A DNA stretch of 13,576 nucleotides. Origin: Candidatus Moraniibacteriota bacterium. Lineage in GTDB: Bacteria; Patescibacteriota; Minisyncoccia; Moranbacterales; GWC2-37-73. Below the pieces are notes generated by a model. It saw only the letters and a program-made list of their open reading frames with translations. It made no database searches and was not told where the DNA came from. The position numbers and the translations under genes are program-made. The DNA lies in NCBI GenBank assembly GCA_003510895.1, contig DOKE01000032.1:1-13576 (forward strand), in the 5' to 3' direction. Positions 1 through 6,955 of the stretch are shown one piece after another. The first letter of the stretch is position 1. Every line of letters starts with the position of its first letter.

Positions 1-1
1 G

Positions 2-74
2 TGGACCGGACAGGACTTGAACCCGCTACCTCCTCAGTGCAAATGAGGCGCTCTACCAGGTGAGCTACCGGCCC
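2..74 (-). tRNA. tRNA-Ala (anticodon UGC)
   Basis: Read on the minus strand this folds as a standard 73-base tRNA: 7-bp acceptor stem GGGCCGG/CCGGTCC, D stem GCTC/GAGC, anticodon stem CCTCA/TGAGG around the loop TTTGCAC, T arm with TTCAAGT loop, discriminator A. The loop centre gives anticodon UGC, which reads GCN alanine codons. The acceptor stem has a G-U wobble at position 3:70, the identity signal of alanine tRNA. The base after the discriminator is C, compatible with an encoded CCA tail, but the window ends there. A damaged copy of the same gene lies just upstream. Confidence 0.96.
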
Positions 75-98
75 ATAATATTAACTTTGTTTGGAGGG

Positions 99-168
99 AC
101 CCGCTACCTCCTCAGTGCAAGAGATTGAGAGTACGCGAGCAATCTCCGCTCTAGTGAGCTACCGGCCC
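99..168 (-). pseudogene. Degenerate tRNA-Ala copy with hairpin insert
   Basis: This is a partial copy of the intact tRNA-Ala next to it. The stretch 99-120 is identical to 21-42 (3' half of the anticodon loop through the start of the T arm), 154-172 is identical to 60-78 (5' acceptor and D arm plus flank), and 147-153 matches 49-55. Four D-loop bases are missing, the 5' strand of the anticodon stem is replaced by a 26-bp insert, and the T loop, 3' T stem and 3' acceptor strand are absent. It therefore cannot fold as a tRNA. It lies in the probable leader of the intact tRNA gene on the same strand. It could be an old duplication, a recombination or integration scar, or an assembly error. Confidence 0.8.
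121..146. repeat. 26-bp inverted repeat inserted in tRNA copy
   Basis: GAGATTG (121-127) and CAATCTC (140-146) form a perfect 7-bp stem around a 12-base loop. The insert is absent from the intact tRNA-Ala copy and sits where the 5' anticodon-stem strand should be. On the minus strand it would give a stable RNA hairpin within the tRNA leader. Confidence 0.7.
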
Positions 169-177
169 ATAAAAAAG

Positions 178-222
178 CTGTATAAAAAAACAAAGCTTTG
201 AGCTACAAAAGCAATTATACAG
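178..222. repeat. Inverted repeat with central palindrome
   Basis: CTGTATAA (178-185) and TTATACAG (215-222) are perfect 8-bp inverted arms. Between them lies the perfect 10-bp palindrome CAAAGCTTTG (191-200). The right arm overlaps the -10 hexamer of the minus-strand promoter, so this could be a regulator site for the tRNA transcript. No regulator can be named. Confidence 0.4.
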
Positions 223-241
223 TAAATATATTTTTTGTCCA
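214..241 (-). promoter_or_regulatory. Sigma70-type promoter for the tRNA-Ala unit
   Basis: On the minus strand, TGGACA (241-236, five of six matches to TTGACA) is followed by a 16-bp spacer and a perfect TATAAT (219-214). Transcription would start near position 207 and run leftwards through the damaged tRNA copy into the intact tRNA-Ala. The -35 box lies in one arm of a TTTGTCC/GGACAAA inverted repeat (234-240 and 263-269). Confidence 0.6.
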
Positions 242-345
242 TAGCTGTTTTGTTGTTTTTTTGGACAAAGCGATATTTTTTTGATAGTCTAAGTGTATTG
301 ATAAGCAGACTAAATCAGTGTTTTGTAATAATTAAAAATAAAAAT

Positions 346-1443
346 ATGAATCCGGAGAGCCTAAATTTCCCCTTTGCGGGAACTAAAGAAAGATATGAAA
401 AATGGGAAAATGAGTCTGTCGCTGTTGCAAATATTATAGAATTATCTAAAAGGGAAAAAGGATTTAATTTGCCGGATTCTTTACAAGAAATAAAAGATGG
501 AAAAATAACTCCTGAAAAGGCTGTTGACATTGATAATAGAGCATTGGAAAATTCTGAATGTCCTAATGTTATTTTTGGAAGACCTCACGCAGGTGAATTT
601 GTTCCAATGGAATTATGGGAAATGGTTACCGAAGATGAAGGCAAAACAACTTTTCCAATAATTGATAGGGGAACGGAATTTATATTTAGAAATGAAAAAA
701 TTCCAAGCGTGGGAACAAAAATTTCTCGTTTCGCTATTGACCCCAATAGACCTCCGCTTCCAGGAATGAAAATGGGAAAAACTAAAGCATTAGGAGAAGT
801 TTTGTGGAAAAAAGGGATTTCTGGCAACCCTATGTATAAAGAAGGTAAAATTCCGACAGATGAAAAAATAACTGATTTATCGGAAAGATTTTATCTCCCG
901 TACTATAACGGAATGATGGCAACAGTTGGCAGTCTTATTGATAGAACAAAAGATAAGGAAGAAAGAATCTTAGTGCTTGATGGGCATTCTTTTATGATTA
1001 GTCAAAATGATATTTTTAAACCATTTTGTGAGCATTATGGAATAAAAGATCTAAAAGATTTACCCTTGTTTATTATTGGAGATAGAGATGGGGAGTCTTG
1101 CGATGAAGATATACGAGAAATTTTTGCGCAAACTCTTCAGAAAAACTTTGAGGAATTAAGTCAAGAAGAGCAGACTTTTTTATTTAGAAATTCAGGTGAA
1201 AAAAGATTAATAGGAGTTAATGAGTATATGAAAGGAGTGAGAAATGTTCAGTTTTTTGGAGATTATGGTAAAAAAACTGGAAGAGTTAATTCACTGCAAC
1301 TAGAATTAAATGAAGGAATGTATGTGGATGAAGCGAATGGTGATTATTTTAATGCTGAATATAATCAGAGGGGTCTTGAGTTGGTCAAAAAACTAATAGA
1401 AAAAACAGTTTTTGATATCAATCCATTTTTAAAAAATAATTAA
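346..1443 (+). CDS. N-formylglutamate amidohydrolase-fold protein
   Basis: The 365-residue product belongs by motif to the N-formylglutamate amidohydrolase family, zinc-dependent hydrolases that split N-acyl amides. Visible family features in order are GRPHAGEFVP (His81), the R-x-x-x-D-x-N-R-P-P segment SRFAIDPNRPP (Arg135), the LVLDGHSF metal-site segment (His214), and LQLELNEGMYVDE near the C terminus. It carries about 60 extra N-terminal residues and is longer than the usual 270 or so. The ATG at 346 is preferred over an upstream TTG at 235, because the extra 37 residues would be hydrophobic low-complexity sequence with no family similarity. A possible extended -10 (TGTAATAAT, 324-332) lies just upstream. 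Since histidine-degradation genes are absent, formylglutamate itself is an uncertain substrate; the gene leads a run of phosphotransfer genes and may process their product. Confidence 0.82.
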   Translation: MNPESLNFPFAGTKERYEKWENESVAVANIIELSKREKGFNLPDSLQEIKDGKITPEKAVDIDNRALENSECPNVIFGRPHAGEFVPMELWEMVTEDEGKTTFPIIDRGTEFIFRNEKIPSVGTKISRFAIDPNRPPLPGMKMGKTKALGEVLWKKGISGNPMYKEGKIPTDEKITDLSERFYLPYYNGMMATVGSLIDRTKDKEERILVLDGHSFMISQNDIFKPFCEHYGIKDLKDLPLFIIGDRDGESCDEDIREIFAQTLQKNFEELSQEEQTFLFRNSGEKRLIGVNEYMKGVRNVQFFGDYGKKTGRVNSLQLELNEGMYVDEANGDYFNAEYNQRGLELVKKLIEKTVFDINPFLKNN

Positions 1444-1449
1444 AAAACT

Positions 1450-2274
1450 ATGGACAAGCAAAAAACAGTCAGTCAGATTATTGAGGAAAGAGCAAAGAAA
1501 AAAAGATGTAGAATAGGTATTAGTATTTTGGAAGAAAGCGATGAGATTTTAGAAAGTCTTAGAAGAGCGCAAGAAGTAGCAGATATTGTCATATATTCCA
1601 ATCATAAAATAAAAGGATTTGAAACAATAATCTTGTCGAATGACGAAGAAATCGGCAGAGCGTTAGTTGTTGATTATAAGGAAGGGAGAATCAACCAATT
1701 TGTTCGAGGTCAGGTGGATGATTTTGGAACAGTGGATGAATTCAAAAAACAATTTAATATTCCAAGCGATGAAAAAAGACTTTGTCTTGCCCAGCTTGAA
1801 GATGTGAAGGGAAGAGAATTTTTCTTGACAATGGCGTCCAATCCGGAAGGTCAAACGCTGGAGGATAAGATCAGGATTGTTGAGGGAAGTTGTAAATGGA
1901 TGAAAGAAGAGTTTGGAGTGAATCCGCGTGTGGCGATTATGGCGACTTGCAGACCGGGTAGCGTAGGTAAAGATCCTGTTATGACAAAAAGTTACGAAGA
2001 GGCTGAATATCTGGTGAAATATTTGACTGAAAAAGGTTATGAAGCCAAAAATATTCATATTGAACTTCAGAATGCTTTGCCCTGGGCTAATTTAATAGCG
2101 CCATCAAACGGAACAATCGGCAACCAGATTTTCAGAGCTTTGGTGCTTCTTGGCGGAGGAAAGAATATGCTAACTCCGACAATTTTTAGTAAGGGTTCAT
2201 ACGAAGACAACAGCAGGAATGAAACGGATTATTATTCGCATATAGTTTTCGCTTGCGCTTTGGCCAATAAATAA
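1450..2274 (+). CDS. Phosphotransacetylase/MtxX-like protein
   Basis: The 274-residue product resembles the phosphate acetyl/butyryltransferase superfamily, and most of all its small MtxX (methanogenesis marker 4) branch. The support is the order of segments: VRGQVDDFG (the 'V-x-G' region), FGVNPRVAIMATCRPGSVGKD (where Pta has its PRVAMLSFST-GS motif), an EA-rich helix, and NALPWANLIAPSNGTIGNQ followed by FRALVLLGGG, matching the C-terminal 'P-x-x-x-GN-x-x-FRALV' signature. True Pta moves acyl groups between CoA and phosphate; the function of the MtxX branch is not settled. It is six bases downstream of the amidohydrolase-like gene, so the two are very likely co-transcribed. A role with an acyl-phosphate or other phosphorylated intermediate would suit the neighbours but is inference. 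Family placement is from memory of motifs and is only moderately sure. Confidence 0.55.
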   Translation: MDKQKTVSQIIEERAKKKRCRIGISILEESDEILESLRRAQEVADIVIYSNHKIKGFETIILSNDEEIGRALVVDYKEGRINQFVRGQVDDFGTVDEFKKQFNIPSDEKRLCLAQLEDVKGREFFLTMASNPEGQTLEDKIRIVEGSCKWMKEEFGVNPRVAIMATCRPGSVGKDPVMTKSYEEAEYLVKYLTEKGYEAKNIHIELQNALPWANLIAPSNGTIGNQIFRALVLLGGGKNMLTPTIFSKGSYEDNSRNETDYYSHIVFACALANK

Positions 2275-2311
2275 ATTCTAATTAGTTTGGTAGTCTAGAG
2301 ATTTAAATAAT

Positions 2312-3838
2312 ATGAATGCGCAAGAATTGAAAAAATATTTAGCGAATAATGAAATCGATGTTCAAAGTGCGCTAGCTTCGTTTGGGGCAGCGGATTGGGT
2401 TTTCCGGGCTTATTCGGATTCGGCGGAAATCACAGGAGTTGATCATAATCACGTGCATTGCTATTTTGGCCGAGGGGCAGATGTTTTCTATCAATTGATT
2501 TCACGGGATGATATCAAAAAAGTTTCCAAAAAGTTCTATGAAGATTATTTGCAAAATCCGGAGAGTATGCAAAATAAGATTCAGGCTCAGCAAAAATTGG
2601 TTTTAGAAATTGATCGCTTGGGGTTGGAATATTTGGAAAAGGCAGAAAGTGGAGTTTCGGATGCGGAGTTTGCTAGATATTTTAGAAGCATAATTGAACT
2701 GACATATGCGTGGTGGAAATTTGCAGCTATCGGAGAAGACAAAGCTGAAGTGGTTAATTGGGAGGTTGTGCCTCGATTTCAAAAACGTCATGGCATCAGT
2801 TATGAAGAAGCGCGTGAAGCAGTGAGTGTTTTGGCGCATCCGGATGAGATGGCGGTTTTCAATCAAGAACGAAAGAGTTTTCTTGCAATATGCTTGGCAA
2901 TTAATCAGCAAATCAATGATTCTGGGAACAATGATTTTGCTAAGGCGTGGGAAAATAAAAATGTTCAAATGTTAGTTGGTGAATATATCCAGAATTTTTT
3001 CTGGATCAAGACGAATTTCTATGAAGCGACGCGCGTGGATGCAGATTCATTGATGATTGATGTTGAAAATGAATTGAAAACAAAAAGTGAAGATGATTTT
3101 AAAAAAGAAATAAGCAACATTGACGAAAATTTTGCAAACATTCATGCTAGCAAAGAGCAAATTAAAAATCAATATGTCTTGAGTGAAGCGGACTTGGCAG
3201 ACATTAAATTTTCCCAAGCTGTAATTTTATGGTTTGACCAAAGGAAGCTCGGCATGATGAAACAATTCTATTATATCTATTCCATGATGCGAGAAATTCC
3301 TGTTCGCAGAAATGTTGATTATCACACATGCACTCTGTATTTTATGGAAGAACTATTTGATTTATTGGAAAAAAATAAAAACATAGACGCGACTATTATT
3401 GCAAAGAGAGAAGGTGGCATATTTTTGGCTTTTAATCATGGCAAGCGAATTATTTATTCAGGTGAAGAGGCCGAGGAGTTGTTTGAACTGGCATCAAAAG
3501 TCGGGCACGCGAAAGAGTTGAAAGGCGTGGTGGCTAGTCGAGGTGGTCAGGAAAAGATCAGAGGAATTGTGAACATTGTCATACGTCCGGACAAGAATGA
3601 TTTTGAGGAAGGCAAAATTTTAGTGACAAGTATGACTCGCATCGAATTCGTGCCTCTGATGAAAAAAGCATTGGCAATTATTACCAACGAAGGCGGATTA
3701 GCTTGTCATGCCGCTATTGTCTCTCGCGAACTGGGAATCCCGGCGATTATCGCCACAAAAAATGCAACCAGGTTTTTGCAAGATGATGACAAGATCGAAA
3801 TGAATTTGAAAACAGGGGAAATTAAAATTTTAAAATAA
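2312..3838 (+). CDS. PEP-utiliser swivel protein without ATP-grasp
   Basis: The 508-residue product ends in the mobile phospho-histidine domain of PEP synthase-type enzymes (about residues 410-508): KILVTSMTR, ITNEGGLACHAAIVSREL with the carrier residue His466, then GIPAIIATKNAT. Residues 1-400 are a mostly helical acceptor-type module that begins with WVFRAYSDS and a charged helix, like the module that follows the ATP-grasp domain in the protein encoded at 3843-5921. There is no ATP-grasp domain and no PEP-binding barrel, so it cannot charge its own histidine by known chemistry. The next gene, four bases downstream, encodes an ATP-grasp domain that could do so in trans (inference). Two consensus residues differ: Asn for Asp in T-D-E-G-G, and Ala for Gly in the V-G-T-K segment. 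Substrate unknown. Confidence 0.78.
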   Translation: MNAQELKKYLANNEIDVQSALASFGAADWVFRAYSDSAEITGVDHNHVHCYFGRGADVFYQLISRDDIKKVSKKFYEDYLQNPESMQNKIQAQQKLVLEIDRLGLEYLEKAESGVSDAEFARYFRSIIELTYAWWKFAAIGEDKAEVVNWEVVPRFQKRHGISYEEAREAVSVLAHPDEMAVFNQERKSFLAICLAINQQINDSGNNDFAKAWENKNVQMLVGEYIQNFFWIKTNFYEATRVDADSLMIDVENELKTKSEDDFKKEISNIDENFANIHASKEQIKNQYVLSEADLADIKFSQAVILWFDQRKLGMMKQFYYIYSMMREIPVRRNVDYHTCTLYFMEELFDLLEKNKNIDATIIAKREGGIFLAFNHGKRIIYSGEEAEELFELASKVGHAKELKGVVASRGGQEKIRGIVNIVIRPDKNDFEEGKILVTSMTRIEFVPLMKKALAIITNEGGLACHAAIVSRELGIPAIIATKNATRFLQDDDKIEMNLKTGEIKILK

Positions 3839-3842
3839 TCAT

Positions 3843-5921
3843 ATGGAGCTAGTTAAAAATTTCAAAAAAATTTCAAAAAATAACGCTGATATTGCTGGGG
3901 GTAAAGGTGCTTCTTTGGGTGAGATGACTCAGTCTGGCATTCCTGTCCCGCCGGGGTTTGTGGTTCTTTCCAGCGCTTTTGAAAAATTTTTAACAGAAAC
4001 CGATTTGAATGTGGAAATTGATGCTATTCTTAATAATGTCGATCACAAAGAGATGCATACAATTGAAACTGCTTCTGAATCTATTCAAGCTCTCATTCTC
4101 GACGCCAAAATGCCAAAAGATATTGCCGAGGAAATTCAACAGTTTTTCAAAAAACTTGATGCAAAATATGTGGCGGTGCGATCAAGCGCGACAGCGGAAG
4201 ATGGCAAAGAGCATGCTTGGGCCGGTCAATTAGAAAGTTTTTTAAATACGACAGAAAAAGATTTATTGAAAAATGTGCAAAAGTGTTGGGCATCTCTTTT
4301 CACGCCGCGGGCGATTTTCTATCGTTTTGAAAAAGATTTGCATAATCAGAAAATTTCCGTGGCGGTGGTGGTGCAGAAAATGGCGGTCAGTGAGATTTCC
4401 GGCATTGCTTTTTCAGTTCATCCAGTGACGGAGGATTACAATCATCTTATCATTGAAGCCGGATTTGGATTGGGCGAGGCGATTGTCTCCGGGCAAATCA
4501 CTCCGGATAGCTATGTGGTGGAAAAAAATCCGCGTAATATTTTGGATATTAATGTCTCGACACAAAATCGCGGAATCTATCGCGCGAAAAATGGCGGCAA
4601 TGAATGGCGGGACATTGCCGAGCCGCAGGCATCTGTACAAGCTTTGAATAATGATCAAATTTTGGAATTAGCTGAAATTATCATTGGCATTGAAAAACAT
4701 TATGGCTTCCCGTGTGACATTGAATGGGCATTTGAGAATGGAAAATTTTATATCGTTCAAAGTCGGCCGATAACGACTTTAAGTGGAGCAATGCCAATTC
4801 AAACCGAAGAAAGATCCGAGGAATATTTTTTGCATACATCAGTTTCAGGATTTAGCATTTTGCTTCTAGATATGATTTTTAATAATCAAGAAACTTACGG
4901 TTCGGTTGATTATATTGTTTTATATGAAAAAGATGCAGCAAGATTCTATTTGTCAGTGCAAGGCATGGAAGAATGTTATGAATTAAGCCTGCGATTATTG
5001 GATGACAAATTTTTTAATTATTTATTGAAAGAATCAGAAAAGCTGCACAATGAGCTTAAAAAATATAAACCTATTAAGATTGATTCTAAAAATATTCGTA
5101 AAGAATGGGCTAATAAGTTGAAGTTGAATGATAAATTTGGGAAATGGTATGCGTTTTATGAACAGCCTTTCCAGCAAGCGATAGAAGAAAAAATTCTCGA
5201 ATTTATTTCAGAAGAAAAATTGGTTGAAATTTTATCCAAGCACTCAGTTGAATCAATATCGGATAAAAAAACAAAAAAATATTTGAAAAGAATTATGCAA
5301 ATGGGCGAGATGAAATTGAAATTGCATGAAGATTCGGAAGCTTTTTTTATGGATAATTCTTGTGAAAAATATCTGGCGCAAAAGTACAATTTGCCCATCG
5401 GGCTTATAAGCGCAATGAGGAAAAAAGAAATTGAAGAAGCAATCTCTGGAAAAATAATAGTAACTGAAAAAGAACTTAAAGAAAGACTAGAAGGGTGTGT
5501 TTATGTGAAAGAAGATGAAAAATGGAATTTATATACCGGAGAAAAGTTTGCTTATTGGAAAAATAAATTACAAAAAAATAATGGTGATGAAATAAAGGGT
5601 GATGTTGCTTTTACTGGAATTGCCAATGGCAAAGCAGTAATTCATTTGTCATGGACAGGCACCACTAATATTGAAGAAGGTGATGTTTTAGTGACCGGCA
5701 TGACTAACCCGCAGATGATTCCCTTGCTTAAAAAAGCTTCGGCGATTGTTACAGATGAAGGCGGGATTACTTGTCATGCTGCCATAATATCTCGTGAACT
5801 TAAAAAGCCCTGTATAGTTGGAACTAAAATTGCTACTCAAGTTTTAAAAAACGGTGATTTAATAGAAGTTGATGCTAATGAAGGCATTGTTCGTATAATT
5901 AAAAAAGTTGGTGAAAAATAA
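3843..5921 (+). CDS. ATP-grasp/swivel dikinase, Rph/PpsA-like
   Basis: The 692-residue product has three parts. Residues 1-315 are a PPDK/PEP-synthase N-terminal ATP-grasp domain: GGKGASLGEMTQSGIPVPPG, VRSSATAEDG (Arg113), GIAFSVHPVT, and DIEWAFENGKFYIVQSRPI (292-310). Residues 320-580 are a divergent helical module. Residues 590-692 are the phospho-histidine swivel, with VTDEGGITCHAAIISREL (His645). In this family ATP is split to AMP and phosphate while the histidine carries a phosphoryl group. The C-terminal PEP/pyruvate barrel of PEP synthase (about 790 residues) is absent, so the order ATP-grasp, middle, swivel is that of rifampin phosphotransferase (about 870 residues), with another acceptor likely. 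G+C falls from nearly one half in the ATP-grasp part to about a quarter in parts of the middle module, suggesting a mosaic gene. It is the only intact ATP-grasp here. True substrate unknown. Confidence 0.88.
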   Translation: MELVKNFKKISKNNADIAGGKGASLGEMTQSGIPVPPGFVVLSSAFEKFLTETDLNVEIDAILNNVDHKEMHTIETASESIQALILDAKMPKDIAEEIQQFFKKLDAKYVAVRSSATAEDGKEHAWAGQLESFLNTTEKDLLKNVQKCWASLFTPRAIFYRFEKDLHNQKISVAVVVQKMAVSEISGIAFSVHPVTEDYNHLIIEAGFGLGEAIVSGQITPDSYVVEKNPRNILDINVSTQNRGIYRAKNGGNEWRDIAEPQASVQALNNDQILELAEIIIGIEKHYGFPCDIEWAFENGKFYIVQSRPITTLSGAMPIQTEERSEEYFLHTSVSGFSILLLDMIFNNQETYGSVDYIVLYEKDAARFYLSVQGMEECYELSLRLLDDKFFNYLLKESEKLHNELKKYKPIKIDSKNIRKEWANKLKLNDKFGKWYAFYEQPFQQAIEEKILEFISEEKLVEILSKHSVESISDKKTKKYLKRIMQMGEMKLKLHEDSEAFFMDNSCEKYLAQKYNLPIGLISAMRKKEIEEAISGKIIVTEKELKERLEGCVYVKEDEKWNLYTGEKFAYWKNKLQKNNGDEIKGDVAFTGIANGKAVIHLSWTGTTNIEEGDVLVTGMTNPQMIPLLKKASAIVTDEGGITCHAAIISRELKKPCIVGTKIATQVLKNGDLIEVDANEGIVRIIKKVGEK

Positions 5922-5923
5922 TT

Positions 5924-6844
5924 ATGGAAAAATTAGAGGAAATATTTAAAAATAAAGCAGAAAAAGGCGCAAATATAGAGCTTGTTTTGCATATTTTAAG
6001 GCATGGGGATAGAAACCTAGATGGAAGTCTTGAAGATTACGGAAGATCTCGGACGAAAGAAAATGCGAAAAATAGCCCTTTGCTAGATGAGTCTTTTGAT
6101 ATTGTCAAAGCATTCGGTTCTGCTGCCGGTCCCAAAGTAGAAGTTCCAGGAGATAATTTAATGATGCAACGCTCTCTAGAGACTGCTCATATTTTTGGAA
6201 AAGAGCTTGCCGGGGACAAATTATATAAAACCAGACCAAAATGGATTTTGAATTATGAAAATTTAATTTTGGACACGCCTTTTGATTATTTGAAAATACA
6301 TGAAAATTTTGCGAATGAATATATAAGCAATATTCTGAAATATAAAAACAAGACATTCAATGATTTGTCGGATAATGATAAAAAAAGAGTTTCAGAATAT
6401 GCTGATGCAAAATCAGTAAGTTATTTGATGGAACTGGATACAGAAGAAGCCAGGGATAGTAGAAGAGAAATTGCCGGGTCTTTTGCTGTTTTGATTAAGC
6501 ATTATGTAAAAATGATACAAGAAAAGCTTAAGTCTGACCAAAAATTACTTTTTCCGCTTGGTAGCCATACAGGTATGATTGAGCCATTTCTTGCTGAAAC
6601 AGTTATTTGGAAAAATAAAAATGGCGAGGAAATTCATGGCGCAACATTCGAAGAAATAGGTGGCAATTTCGTACCTTCAGAGGGATTTGATGTTGTCTTA
6701 AAAACAAATCAAGACAGAAAACTAGAAAGTGTTAGATTGAGATTTGATAATCAAGAGAGACTTGGTGGTGAAATTTTTTTAAATATGAGAAAGATAGATG
6801 AGTTGGCAGAATTTTATCAAAATCTGCACGCTGATAATTCTTGA
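5924..6844 (+). CDS. Histidine phosphatase superfamily protein
   Basis: The 306-residue product has the hallmarks of the histidine phosphatase (phosphoglycerate mutase/acid phosphatase) superfamily: the catalytic LRHGDRN motif with His27, a second arginine in MQRSLETAHIFG (Arg83), and the second histidine in LGSHTGMIEP (His215). These form the phosphate pocket, where His27 is transiently phosphorylated. No signal peptide or membrane segment is seen, so it is cytoplasmic. It begins two bases after the stop of the ATP-grasp/swivel gene, implying translational coupling, and plausibly removes phosphate from the product or an intermediate of that enzyme (inference). It is only distantly similar to the other phosphatase of this cluster (7981-8805). 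The stop is TGA. Confidence 0.85.
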   Translation: MEKLEEIFKNKAEKGANIELVLHILRHGDRNLDGSLEDYGRSRTKENAKNSPLLDESFDIVKAFGSAAGPKVEVPGDNLMMQRSLETAHIFGKELAGDKLYKTRPKWILNYENLILDTPFDYLKIHENFANEYISNILKYKNKTFNDLSDNDKKRVSEYADAKSVSYLMELDTEEARDSRREIAGSFAVLIKHYVKMIQEKLKSDQKLLFPLGSHTGMIEPFLAETVIWKNKNGEEIHGATFEEIGGNFVPSEGFDVVLKTNQDRKLESVRLRFDNQERLGGEIFLNMRKIDELAEFYQNLHADNS

Positions 6845-6878
6845 AAATAATTCATTACTATTGAAAGATAACATAGTT

Positions 6879-6950
6879 TTTGAATGGGCGTTGGAGGATG
6901 GAAAATTTTACATCGTGCAAAGCCGACCGATCACGACATTGAAAAAATAA
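6879..6950 (+). pseudogene. Fossil of a PPDK-type ATP-grasp domain end
   Basis: In this frame 6882-6941 encodes EWALEDGKFYIVQSRPITTL, which matches 18 of 20 residues of the ATP-grasp C-terminal end encoded at 4722-4781. Ten of the 60 bases differ and eight of those changes are silent, so the copy diverged under protein-level selection before it was truncated. It ends in two lysines and TAA directly before the next gene. No start codon or earlier part of the domain is visible upstream. It is G+C-rich like the ATP-grasp part of the 3843-5921 gene and unlike its own surroundings. Confidence 0.85.
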
Positions 6951-6955
6951 TAATT

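Noticed and set aside
235..345. TTG start giving a 37-residue N-terminal extension of the amidohydrolase-like protein
   Set aside because: The extension is T-rich, overlaps inverted repeats and has no family similarity; the ATG at 346 gives a sensible start.
4009..4647. Small plus-strand open frames of 64 and 74 codons inside the dikinase gene
   Set aside because: They are overlapping alternative frames of a strongly conserved ATP-grasp domain and have no recognisable features.
3843..5921. Calling the gene ppsA (PEP synthase) outright
   Set aside because: The C-terminal PEP/pyruvate-binding barrel is absent and the middle module is divergent, so the acceptor is unlikely to be pyruvate.
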